The notes below the pieces were generated by a model, which worked only from the letters and a program-made list of their open reading frames with translations, did no database searches and was not told where the DNA came from. A stretch of 64,000 bases of DNA, taken from positions 8,940 through 72,939 of the forward strand of contig NZ_JBKEAE010000062.1 in the NCBI RefSeq assembly GCF_047971885.1. The letters run 5' to 3'. This DNA comes from Tropicimonas sp047971885 (lineage in GTDB: Bacteria > Pseudomonadota > Alphaproteobacteria > Rhodobacterales > Rhodobacteraceae). Within the stretch, counting starts at the first letter, position 1. Each line of letters begins with the position of its first letter. The position numbers and the translations under genes are program-made. Shown here one piece after another: positions 18,020-26,195 of the stretch.

Positions 18020-19459
18020 CTATCCGGCCGGATAGCCGCCGACCGCCTTGACCTCGAGAAAGTCGTCGAGCCCGAACTTGCCACCCTCGCGCCCGTTGCC
18101 CGACTGCCTGATGCCGCCGAAGGGCGAGCCCTGCGAGCGCGACTGGCCGTTCAGTTCCACCATCCCGGCGCGAAGCCGGCGGGCCATGCGGCGCAACCGG
18201 TCGGGGTCCTGCGTCTGGGCATAGTTGGTCAGGCCATAGACCGTGTCGTTGGCGATGCGTACCGCCTCGTCTTCCGTGTCGAAGGGCATGATCGACAGCA
18301 CCGGGCCAAAGATCTCCTCGCGCGCGATGGTCATTCCGGGTGTGACATCGGCAAAGACAGTCGGCCGGGCGAAGTAGCCACGATTCAGCCCCTCGGGCCG
18401 GCCGGGGCCGCCGCTCACCAGGCGGGCGCCTTCATCGATTCCCTTCTGGATCAGGCCCTGCACCTTGTCCCACTGCATCCGGCTGACCAGCGGCCCGATG
18501 TGGCGCCCCTCCTCGTGGGCGCTGGCGACGCGAACGCCCTCGGCCGCCACGCGCGCCGCCTCGACCGTGCGCTCGTAGACGGAACGTTCGACCAGCATCC
18601 GGGTCGGTGCGTTGCACGACTGGCCGGTGTTCTGCATGCAATGGGCGACGCCGCGCCGGACCGCATCCTCGCCGGCATCGGCAAAGATCAGGTTCGCCCC
18701 CTTGCCGCCCAGTTCGAGGCTCACCCGCTTCAGCGTATCCGCCGCCGCCTTCGAGATGGCAATGCCGGCGCGGGTCGAACCGGTGAAGCTGACCATGTCG
18801 ATACCGGGATGCGCCGAAAGCTGGCTGCCGACACCCGGTCCATCGCCGTTTACCATGTTGTAGACACCGGCCGGAACGCCGGCCTCGTCGACGATCTCGC
18901 TGAACAGGACCGATGAAAGCGGCGCGATCTCGGACGGTTTCAGCACCATGGTGCAGCCGGTCAGCAATGCCGGGATCACCTTGAGCGTCACCTGATTCAT
19001 CGGCCAGTTCCACGGCGTTATCATGGCGACCGTGCCGATGGGGTCCATGACGATGCGGTCATTGGGCGAATGATCGTTCAGCGGGCGGACAAATTCGAAA
19101 TCGCGGATCGCTTCGAGGAAGCCCTCGATATGCCACGATCCGGCAGTCACCTGGCTGGCACGCGACAGCCGGATCGGCGCCCCCATCTCCAGCGTCATCG
19201 CCTGCGCCATTTCCTCGGCGCGCCGGTTGTAGATTTCGAGAATCCGCTCGACGCAGGCGATCCGCTCGGCCGGGTCTGTCTGCGACCAGGCCGGAAACGC
19301 CGCATTGGCTGCGGCCACCGCCGCGTCGGTATCGGCCTGATCGCCGAGCGATATCAGCGCGACCTCTTCCTCGGTCGAGGGGTCGATCACGGGAAAATCG
19401 CGCGCCGCGGCAGGGCCGACCCAGGCGCCGTTGATGTAGAACTGACGTTTTTCGATCAT
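18020..19459 (-). CDS. NAD(P)-dependent aldehyde dehydrogenase family protein
   Basis: A 479-residue aldehyde dehydrogenase. It has the PWNWPMNQ substrate/cofactor segment near residue 149, FTGSTRAG at residues 225-232, catalytic Glu249 in LELGGKG and nucleophile Cys282 in GQSCNAPTR. EEIFGPVL and the C-terminal SPFGGIRQSGNGREGG are family hallmarks. It oxidises an aldehyde to the carboxylate in the cytoplasm. The closest pattern is the broad group annotated as betaine/aldehyde dehydrogenases, but the substrate cannot be assigned. It is divergent from the peroxiredoxin gene. Confidence 0.9.
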   Translation of the reverse strand: MIEKRQFYINGAWVGPAAARDFPVIDPSTEEEVALISLGDQADTDAAVAAANAAFPAWSQTDPAERIACVERILEIYNRRAEEMAQAMTLEMGAPIRLSRASQVTAGSWHIEGFLEAIRDFEFVRPLNDHSPNDRIVMDPIGTVAMITPWNWPMNQVTLKVIPALLTGCTMVLKPSEIAPLSSVLFSEIVDEAGVPAGVYNMVNGDGPGVGSQLSAHPGIDMVSFTGSTRAGIAISKAAADTLKRVSLELGGKGANLIFADAGEDAVRRGVAHCMQNTGQSCNAPTRMLVERSVYERTVEAARVAAEGVRVASAHEEGRHIGPLVSRMQWDKVQGLIQKGIDEGARLVSGGPGRPEGLNRGYFARPTVFADVTPGMTIAREEIFGPVLSIMPFDTEDEAVRIANDTVYGLTNYAQTQDPDRLRRMARRLRAGMVELNGQSRSQGSPFGGIRQSGNGREGGKFGLDDFLEVKAVGGYPAG

Positions 19460-19615
19460 CGGGTTCCCTCCCGCCGGACAATTTGCGACAGAGTGTCACC
19501 GCTCGACCGAGGCCGCAAGGTGGTGTTCATTTCGCGTCCGCAGCATATCAGAGAGTTCAACGGTTATCGGGGCGCGTGGCGCGCACCCGCACCAGACCAG
19601 GAAGGCAACCCGATC

Positions 19616-20272
19616 ATGGCATTGCGCATCAACGATACCTTTCCCGATCTCAGGCTCGAAACCAGCCAGGGCGAGATCGCATCCTTTCACGACTGGATCG
19701 GCGACGGCTGGGCGATCCTGTTTTCGCACCCCAAGGATTTCACCCCCGTCTGCACGACCGAGTTCGGCGCGGTGGCGCAGCTTGCCGACGAATGGGCAAA
19801 GCGGAACACCAGGGTGATCGGCCTGTCGGTGGATGGCGTGGACGAACACAGGCGGTGGATCGGCGATATCGAGAAGATCGCCGGGGGCGACGTGACCTTT
19901 CCGATCATCGCCGACGAGGATCTGGCAATCTCCAAGCAACTCGACATGCTGCCGGCCGGTGCCTACCTGCCCGACGGCCGCACCGCCGCCGACAGCGCCT
20001 CGGTCCGCTCGGTCTTCATCATCTCGCCGGACAGGAAGCTCCAGCTTTCGATGACCTACCCGATGTCGGTCGGTCGCAACTTTGCCGAGGTGCTGCGGGC
20101 GCTCGATGCGCTTCAGGCCACCTACCAGACCCCGGTCGCGACGCCCGCCAACTGGACCGGCGGTCAGGATGTCATTGTCGCGCTGTCGCTCGACGACGAC
20201 GCGGCGCGGGCGAGATTCGGCGAGATCGACACCGTTCTGCCCTATCTGCGCAAGGCGAAGCAGCCTGCCTGA
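19616..20272 (+). CDS. 1-Cys peroxiredoxin (Prx6 type)
   Basis: A 218-residue peroxiredoxin reducing hydroperoxides. The peroxidatic Cys46 lies in HPKDFTPVCTTE. The long C-terminal region (SMTYPMSVGRNFAEVLRALDALQ and a tail with NWTGGQDVIV) is that of the Prx6 subgroup, which lacks a standard resolving cysteine. The ATG at 19616 is preceded by AGGAAGG. It is cytoplasmic, with no signal sequence. It stands alone, divergent from the aldehyde dehydrogenase gene. Confidence 0.93.
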   Translation: MALRINDTFPDLRLETSQGEIASFHDWIGDGWAILFSHPKDFTPVCTTEFGAVAQLADEWAKRNTRVIGLSVDGVDEHRRWIGDIEKIAGGDVTFPIIADEDLAISKQLDMLPAGAYLPDGRTAADSASVRSVFIISPDRKLQLSMTYPMSVGRNFAEVLRALDALQATYQTPVATPANWTGGQDVIVALSLDDDAARARFGEIDTVLPYLRKAKQPA

Positions 20273-20442
20273 GCGGCAGGTTCCCGCCATTTCCGGCCGC
20301 CTTGCGGGCATTTCGTGGGGCGGCCGCATCAGACCGGCGTTAATCGGCACCACCGGCTTGCTCACCCAGAGCCGGCATGGCAGGTTTTTCGTGAATTGCA
20401 TTGCCCGGCAGCTACGCCCGGAGCACAGGGGGATTACAAGCC

Positions 20443-21003
20443 ATGTTCAGCCGTCGCGATATTGTTCTGGGAACCGCCGCCCTTCTGGCCACGCCGTCGG
20501 TCGCACGCGCCGCGGATCAGGAAACCTATGAACTGCCCAAGCAGTTCCGGACCTATATCGTCCGCGCCAAACCCGAGTTCCGGCCGGGCGAGATCATCAT
20601 CCTGACCAGGCAGCACTTTCTCTATTTCATCCTGCCGGATGAAAAGGCCATCCGCTACGGCGTTGCCGTCGGAAGCGAGGGGCGGAACCTGTCGGGTTCG
20701 GCGGTGGTCAGGCGCAAGGCCGAATGGCCAAGCTGGACGCCGACAGCGAACATGATCCGCCGCGAACCGCAGGTTTACCGGAAATTCGCCGGGGGCATGC
20801 CGGGCGGGCCGGAAAATCCGCTCGGCGCGCGCGCGCTCTATCTCTATCGCGGCGGTCGCGACACGCGCTACCGCATCCACGGCACGCCGCAGCCGTGGAC
20901 AATCGGGCGTTCGGTGTCCTCGGGCTGCATCCGGCTGCACAACGACGCGATCATCGATCTCTACAACCGCGCTCCGGTCGGAACCCGCGTCACTGTCTAT
21001 TGA
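20443..21003 (+). CDS. L,D-transpeptidase (YkuD domain), exported
   Basis: A 186-residue periplasmic protein. The N-terminus (MFSRRDIVLGTAALLATPSVARA) is a signal sequence with twin arginines in a SRRD context, so Tat export is possible, and cleavage would follow ARA. The YkuD catalytic motif is visible: His146 in IHGTPQPW and nucleophile Cys162 in SSGCIRLHN. Such enzymes form 3-3 crosslinks in peptidoglycan or attach proteins to it. The ATG at 20443 is selected because it directly starts the signal and follows AGGGGGA; an upstream in-frame TTG is less likely. Confidence 0.92.
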   Translation: MFSRRDIVLGTAALLATPSVARAADQETYELPKQFRTYIVRAKPEFRPGEIIILTRQHFLYFILPDEKAIRYGVAVGSEGRNLSGSAVVRRKAEWPSWTPTANMIRREPQVYRKFAGGMPGGPENPLGARALYLYRGGRDTRYRIHGTPQPWTIGRSVSSGCIRLHNDAIIDLYNRAPVGTRVTVY

Positions 21004-21024
21004 CCGGCGCGCAGCGCCGGTTTC
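21003..21024 (+). terminator. terminator of the L,D-transpeptidase gene
   Basis: An 8-bp stem ACCGGCGC/GCGCCGGT with a GCA loop ends in TTTC, starting within the stop codon. Confidence 0.6.
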
Positions 21025-21323
21025 GGATGCCGCTGAAACCGGCCGCACCCCGTGGCGAAGACGCGCGGGATTTGAACTGATCGCCATGAGGACGGACAGT
21101 TCGCGAAAGTCGGCTTTGCGGACGAAGCTGCCGTTCTTCTTTCGCCCGGAACAGCCGCTTCAGCGGCCCGGGCGGCGCCCGTCCGCCCCCTCGGGCGGGC
21201 GCCTTGCGACTTCACCGCGCGCGCAAACGTTGGAGGTTCGTGGCAGGCATGAAGTGAAGACCAAAAGCGTTGAACGCCCACCCGGCAGGCAGGCCACCAG
21301 CCGCGCCGCGGGATTGCGGTGCC
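21025..21323. other. intergenic region between convergent L,D-transpeptidase and tauC genes
   Basis: About 300 bases without a credible gene. It contains a second GC-rich inverted repeat (GGCGCCCG at 21174-21181 and CGGGCGCC at 21196-21203) without a U-tract on either strand. Short open frames here have no ribosome-binding site or recognisable product. Confidence 0.5.
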
Positions 21324-22598
21324 TCAGGCACGACCCTTCCACGGCACCGTCAGACGCTCGGCCATGCGCATCGCCATGTCGATGCCGTAGCCCACAATGC
21401 CGATCAGGATGATCCCCATGATGACGATATCGGTAAGCTGGAACTTGGACGCGGCGATGATCATCATCCCCACCCCTTTCTGGGCCGCCACCAGTTCGGC
21501 GGCGACGACGGTGCTCCAGCAGACCCCCATCGCCACCCGTGCGCCGGTGAAGATCTCGGGCAGGGAGTTGGGTACGATCACATGGGCCAGCACCTGCCGA
21601 CGGGAAGCGCCCAGCGAATAGGCGGCGTGCACCTTGCTGATATTCACCCCCGAAACCCCGGCACGCGCCGCGATGGTCATGATCCACAGCGCGGCAAGAA
21701 ACAGCAGCACGATCTTGCCCGTTTCCCAGATACCGAACCAGATGATGACCAGCGGAATCAGCGCCAGCGGTGGCACCGGCCGCATGAACTCGACGATCGG
21801 GTCGAACCAGCCGCGCACCCAGCCCGACAGCCCCATGGCATAGCCGAGCGGGATGCCGATGAGCGAGCCGAGCAGGAAGCCGGCGAAAACGCGCAGCAGC
21901 GACCAGCCGATGTGCTGCCACAGGGTCGCGTTCTGATAACCGCCGGAAACGATCTCGACAAACCGCTGTGCCACCGCCTCGGGCGAGGGCATCCAGACCG
22001 GTTCCATCTGCAACCCCTTCGCCGGCGCAAAGCTGAGCGAGCCCCGCAGCGTCAGGGTTACCCGGCCATCGGTCACCCGAACGGTCTCGCCCGGCTCTAT
22101 GAACTTGTCATCGACGGTAACGATACGAAACCCCGGCGAGGCAGCCCCCGGATCGTTGTCGGCAACCCTGATCAGCACCGACCGCCAGGCACCGACCACC
22201 GCGGCATCGTCCTGCACGAAGGCGCCACCGCCGGATACCCCGGGCGGGTCGATATCGGCGCCGACCTCGTGCACGCGAATGGCGACCCGGGCGGTACCGC
22301 TCCGGCCCGCGCTGTCGCGGGCGCTGTAGCTGAACGCCGTCTCGCCGACGAACGGCGCCGGTACGTGGAACGGAACCCATTTCGACCCGGTGAAGGCGCC
22401 CCATATAAGAAAGATCACCAGCACCGACAGCACCGAGGCCGCCCTGTCGGGCCGGACCGCGCTTTCATCGCCGAAGGCGATCGTCTTCCCGCCGGCCGGC
22501 CGAGGCGCCTTTCCGCCCAGCGAACGGATGAAATGCACCGCAAAATAGCTGCCGAGGAAAAGCGCGGCATAGATCAGCAGAAGCACGAGCCCCGTCAT
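21324..22598 (-). CDS. tauC: taurine ABC transporter permease with a long N-terminal periplasmic extension
   Basis: A 424-residue permease; standard TauC is about 275. Residues 1-20 are a membrane helix (GLVLLLIYAALFLGSYFAV), a second helix follows near residue 57 (ASVLSVLVIFLIWGAF), and then about 130 residues of non-membrane sequence. That segment includes FSYSARDSAGRSGTARVAIRV, like an Ig/cadherin-type repeat strand. The permease core follows, with the EAA loop AAYSLGASRRQVLAHVIVPNSLPEIFTG. It imports taurine with TauA and TauB. The ATG at 22598 overlaps the tauB stop as ATGA, fixing the start and showing that the extension is translated. I believe roseobacter TauC proteins share this extension, but could not check. 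Confidence 0.88.
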   Translation of the reverse strand: MTGLVLLLIYAALFLGSYFAVHFIRSLGGKAPRPAGGKTIAFGDESAVRPDRAASVLSVLVIFLIWGAFTGSKWVPFHVPAPFVGETAFSYSARDSAGRSGTARVAIRVHEVGADIDPPGVSGGGAFVQDDAAVVGAWRSVLIRVADNDPGAASPGFRIVTVDDKFIEPGETVRVTDGRVTLTLRGSLSFAPAKGLQMEPVWMPSPEAVAQRFVEIVSGGYQNATLWQHIGWSLLRVFAGFLLGSLIGIPLGYAMGLSGWVRGWFDPIVEFMRPVPPLALIPLVIIWFGIWETGKIVLLFLAALWIMTIAARAGVSGVNISKVHAAYSLGASRRQVLAHVIVPNSLPEIFTGARVAMGVCWSTVVAAELVAAQKGVGMMIIAASKFQLTDIVIMGIILIGIVGYGIDMAMRMAERLTVPWKGRA

Positions 22599-23401
22599 GC
22601 CGAAACCCCGGTACGACCCATGATCTCTTCTTCCATTTCCCAGATCATCGACAGAATCTCGTCGCGGGTCGCGGCAAAACCCCCGCTGTTCCTGATTTCC
22701 CGCAGATCGGCGTTCACGCCGCAGCTCGCAAAGGGAAGCCGGTATTCGCGAAAGACCGTCCCCGGACGGGGCGCCAGGACCACCAGCCGCTCGCCCAGAA
22801 GCAGCGCCTCCTCCACCGAATGGGTGACCAGAATCACCGTCTTGCCGGTTTCCTTCCAAAGCCGCAGGATGAGACCCTGCATCTTCTCGCGCGTCAGCGC
22901 ATCGAGCGCGCCGAGCGGCTCGTCCATCAGGATCACATCGGGGTCGTTGGCCAGGCAGCGCGCCAGCGCCACCCGCTGCTGCATGCCGCCCGACAGTTCG
23001 TAGACCGCCTTGTCCTTGAATTCGCGCAGCCCGACCGTATCGAGCAGATGATCGACGATTTCGTCACGCGCCCGTCTGGGCATGTGCTTCATCCGGGGGC
23101 CGAAGGCGACGTTCTTGCGCACATTCATCCATTCGAACAGCGCGCCCTGCTGGAACACCATTCCACGCTCCGCCCCGGGCCCGGTCACCGCGCGCCCGTT
23201 CAGGCGGACCAGCCCCCTGCTCGGCGCAAGAAATCCGGCGACGACATTCAGCAGTGTCGTCTTCCCGCAGCCCGACGGCCCGAGGATCGTCACGATCTCG
23301 CCCGTCGCAACGGAAAGCGTGATGTCGCGCAACGCCTGCACATGCGTTCCGTCCGGCAGGGCGAAACACATGGACAGATTCCGGATCTCAAGGCCAGCCA
23401 T
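22595..23401 (-). CDS. tauB: taurine ABC transporter ATP-binding protein
   Basis: A 268-residue ATPase: Walker A GPSGCGKTTLLN near residue 42, Q-loop VFQQGALFEWMNV, signature LSGGMQQR and Walker B VILMDEPLGALD, with switch His in VTHSVEEA. This is the nitrate/sulfonate/taurine subfamily by its length and GALDALTRE sequence. It energises uptake through TauC. It lies 39 bases after tauA and overlaps tauC by four bases. Confidence 0.94.
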   Translation of the reverse strand: MAGLEIRNLSMCFALPDGTHVQALRDITLSVATGEIVTILGPSGCGKTTLLNVVAGFLAPSRGLVRLNGRAVTGPGAERGMVFQQGALFEWMNVRKNVAFGPRMKHMPRRARDEIVDHLLDTVGLREFKDKAVYELSGGMQQRVALARCLANDPDVILMDEPLGALDALTREKMQGLILRLWKETGKTVILVTHSVEEALLLGERLVVLAPRPGTVFREYRLPFASCGVNADLREIRNSGGFAATRDEILSMIWEMEEEIMGRTGVSA

Positions 23402-23440
23402 GGCCGGCGGTACCCCGCTGTTCAGTTGCGGGGCGAAAGA

Positions 23441-24442
23441 TCACATTTCACCGGCAGCCTGCAAGTAGGTCGTGTCGACCGCCGCGTTGTAGCTGTCGAG
23501 CGCCCTGGGGATCGAGCCCGTTTCCTCGAACACGCGGGCAACGCCGAGCATGTAATCCTGCATCCCGCCACCAAGCCATCGCGCCTCGAGCTGCTCGGCG
23601 ACCGGCGGGAAAACGAAGGTGTCGATGGTGGCGGCAGCCGCATCGAGGTCCATCCCGGCATCTTTGGCGATGACCGCCAGCATCTCGTCGCGCCTGTCGC
23701 CGGCGTTCCACATCGCGTTCGCCTCGGCCGTGACGGCGAGGAACCTACTCAGCAACTCGCCGTTGGCGGCGGCAAACTCCGCCGGCACCGAGGTCACGTC
23801 GAAGACGAGGATGCCGAGCGCTTCCTTCTCCGCCCCCGAGAGCAGCACGTTGCCGTGCTCCTTCATCCGCAGCAGCGCACCGCCCCAGCCGCAGACCATG
23901 TCGAGGTTGCCCTGGGCAAAGGCCGCCGCGCCCTCTGGCGGCGACATGTCGACGATATCGAGGGTCGATGTATCGATGCCGAAGTGTCTCATCTGGGCGA
24001 GAAAACCGAAATGCGCCGCCGTCCCGAGCGGCACGCCCACCTTTCTGCCCTCAAGCTCCCGCGCGTTCTTCTGATCGATCTCGAGGGTTTCGGCGACGAC
24101 GCAATTGTCGTTCTCCGAATAGGTCATGGTGATATCGACCGCCTTGAGATCCTGCCCGGCAGAAACGGCCACCACGAAGGGCGGAACGCCCTGGCTGAGC
24201 GAGATCTGCACCCCGCCCGACGCCATCGCCGCCGACATTGCGGTTCCGGTCTCGAACGCGACCCAGTTGACCTCGGTTCCCAGCGCCTCGTCGTACATGC
24301 CGGTCGCCTTGGCGTATTGATAGGGCATGGGCAGTTCGAGGAAATAGCCGACGGTCAACGGCTCTGCGGCCAGAGCCGGATGAATACCGCCCAGGGCCGC
24401 AAGGCCCGCCATTGCGCTGCGGAAGCCGGTCTTGAGGATCAT
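23441..24442 (-). CDS. tauA: taurine ABC transporter substrate-binding protein
   Basis: A 333-residue periplasmic binding protein. Residues 1-26 form a signal peptide ending PALAAEP. The mature protein opens with PLTVGYFLELPMPYQYAKA, then LGTEVNWVAFETGTAMSAAMASG and VGVPLGTAAHF, which are features of the TauA branch of the SsuA/NMT1 family. The ATG at 24442 has GGAGAG upstream and begins the signal; an in-frame upstream ATG would precede it by 13 residues. It heads tauABC and is divergent from tpa. Confidence 0.93.
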   Translation of the reverse strand: MILKTGFRSAMAGLAALGGIHPALAAEPLTVGYFLELPMPYQYAKATGMYDEALGTEVNWVAFETGTAMSAAMASGGVQISLSQGVPPFVVAVSAGQDLKAVDITMTYSENDNCVVAETLEIDQKNARELEGRKVGVPLGTAAHFGFLAQMRHFGIDTSTLDIVDMSPPEGAAAFAQGNLDMVCGWGGALLRMKEHGNVLLSGAEKEALGILVFDVTSVPAEFAAANGELLSRFLAVTAEANAMWNAGDRRDEMLAVIAKDAGMDLDAAAATIDTFVFPPVAEQLEARWLGGGMQDYMLGVARVFEETGSIPRALDSYNAAVDTTYLQAAGEM

Positions 24443-24686
24443 GCGTTCTCTCCAGTTTGTTAAGAAGCGACAGGTATACAAGAAAGCGGGTCAGTTGCCC
24501 GACCCGCCGGAATGGGCAGACTGTACGGCGAAATTCGCGATCGGCAACCGCGCGCTGCCGCGACGGGCCCGAAACCGGATTCTGCACCTTCCCCAAACCC
24601 GGTTTCCGTGCACAGTAGTGGGGACCGCGCCGGCAACCCGACCCTGCCGGCGCCGGACGCACGCCCATGGCCGAAGGAGCCGCCCG
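24443..24686. promoter_or_regulatory. divergent tauA/tpa regulatory region
   Basis: 244 bases with no gene. It holds an inverted repeat GCGGGTC-N8-GACCCGC (24486-24492 and 24501-24507) about 50 bases from tauA that could be an operator. The MocR-type regulator TauR that commonly accompanies these genes is not encoded here, and I did not find its CTGGACYTAA-type sites. GAAGGAG near 24673 serves tpa. Confidence 0.45.
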
Positions 24687-26066
24687 ATGAACCAGAACCT
24701 TGCCGCAAACGACATTTCGCAGGTGATCGAAGCCGACCGCGCCCATGTCTGGCATCACCTGCTGCAACACAAGCCGCTGGAAACCGCCGACCCGAGGATC
24801 ATGGTCGAAGGCAAGGGCATGCGGCTGTGGGACGCAGCCGGCAGGGAATACCTCGATGCGGTATCGGGCGGCGTGTGGACGGTGAACGTCGGCTACGGGC
24901 GCGAATCGATTGCCAACGCGGTGCGCGATCAGTTGATCCGGCTGAACTATTTTGCCCAGTCGGCCGGTTCCATCCCCGGCTCGCGCTTTGCCGAGAAGCT
25001 GATCTCGAAAATGCCGGGGCTGAGCCGGGTCTATTACTGCAACTCGGGCACCGAGGCGAACGAGAAGGTCTTCAAGATGGTGCGCCAGATCGCGCACAAG
25101 CGCCACGGCGGGCGCAAGTACAAGATCCTCTATCGCGAGCGCGACTATCACGGTTCCTCGCTTGCCGCGATGTCGGCGGGCGGCCAGCCCGAGCGCAACG
25201 CCCAGTACGGCCCCTTCGCACCGGGTTTCGTCGAGGTTCCGCATTGTCTCGAATACCGCGCCCAGTGGGATGTGGAAAATTACGGCGAACGCGCCGCCGA
25301 CGCGATCGAGGAGGTTATCCTGCGCGAAGGCCCCGACACCATCGGCGCGCTCTGTCTGGAGCCGGTCACGGCGGGCGGCGGGGTCATCACCCCCCCCGAG
25401 GGGTACTGGCAGCGCGTGCAGGAGATCTGCCGCAGGCACGACATCCTGCTGCATATCGACGAGGTCGTCTGCGGCATCGGCCGCACCGGAACATGGTTCG
25501 GCTATCAGCAATACGGGGTCGAACCCGATTTCGTCACCATGGCCAAGGGCGTTGCCTCGGGCTATGCCGCCATCGCCTGCACTGTGACGACCGAGCGGGT
25601 CTTCGAGATGTTCAAGGACAATCCGGGCGATCCGCTGGACTACTTCCGCGATATCTCGACCTTCGGCGGCTGCACCGCCGGCCCGGCAGCGGCGCTGGAG
25701 AACATGCGCATCATCGAGGACGAGGGTCTGCTGGAAAACACTACCGCCATGGGCGAGCGGCTGATGGACAACCTGCGCGGCCTGAAGGAAAGGCACGCCG
25801 CGGTCGGCGATGTGCGCGGCAAGGGGCTGTTCTGCGGTGCCGAGCTTGTCGCGAACCGCACCACCAGGGAGCCGGTCGACGAAAAGCAGGCGCAGGCGGT
25901 GGTGGCGGATTGCTACGCGCAGGGCGTCATCATCGGCGCGACCAACCGGTCGCTGCCGGGGCTCAACACCACGCTCTGCCTGTCGCCCGCCCTGATCGCG
26001 ACACCCGACGATATCGACCGGATCACCGAAGCGATGGATGGTGCGCTCGGCCGCGTCTTCGGCTGA
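24687..26066 (+). CDS. tpa: taurine--pyruvate aminotransferase
   Basis: A 459-residue class III PLP aminotransferase that transfers the amino group of taurine to pyruvate, giving sulfoacetaldehyde and alanine. PLP-site features are CNSGTEANEKVFKMVRQ, HIDEVVCGIGRTGTWFG and the Schiff-base lysine in TMAKGVASGY, with STFGGCTAGPAAA after it. The N-terminal HVWHHLLQHKP and RDYHGSSLAAMSAGGQPER match Tpa proteins. The position opposite tauABC supports the substrate. The downstream steps (sulfoacetaldehyde acetyltransferase xsc, phosphate acetyltransferase) are not in the window. Confidence 0.93.
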   Translation: MNQNLAANDISQVIEADRAHVWHHLLQHKPLETADPRIMVEGKGMRLWDAAGREYLDAVSGGVWTVNVGYGRESIANAVRDQLIRLNYFAQSAGSIPGSRFAEKLISKMPGLSRVYYCNSGTEANEKVFKMVRQIAHKRHGGRKYKILYRERDYHGSSLAAMSAGGQPERNAQYGPFAPGFVEVPHCLEYRAQWDVENYGERAADAIEEVILREGPDTIGALCLEPVTAGGGVITPPEGYWQRVQEICRRHDILLHIDEVVCGIGRTGTWFGYQQYGVEPDFVTMAKGVASGYAAIACTVTTERVFEMFKDNPGDPLDYFRDISTFGGCTAGPAAALENMRIIEDEGLLENTTAMGERLMDNLRGLKERHAAVGDVRGKGLFCGAELVANRTTREPVDEKQAQAVVADCYAQGVIIGATNRSLPGLNTTLCLSPALIATPDDIDRITEAMDGALGRVFG

Positions 26067-26195
26067 GCGGCACGGCCGAAGGCACGGGCACCGGCAGGGG
26101 GTGCATGACACCCATTCGGGATCGCCCGGTGAAATCCGGCATCCGCCGCCTTATATTACCGGTGTGCGAACGGGCCGAAACAGGAAGGATCTTCC

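Noticed and set aside
21174..21203. GC-rich inverted repeat as the tauABC terminator
   Set aside because: It lies about 120 bases past the tauC stop and lacks a U-tract in the leftward direction.
21270..23003. A 577-codon open frame on the plus strand across tauC and tauB
   Set aside because: Antisense to the taurine transporter genes, with no motif and no ribosome-binding site.
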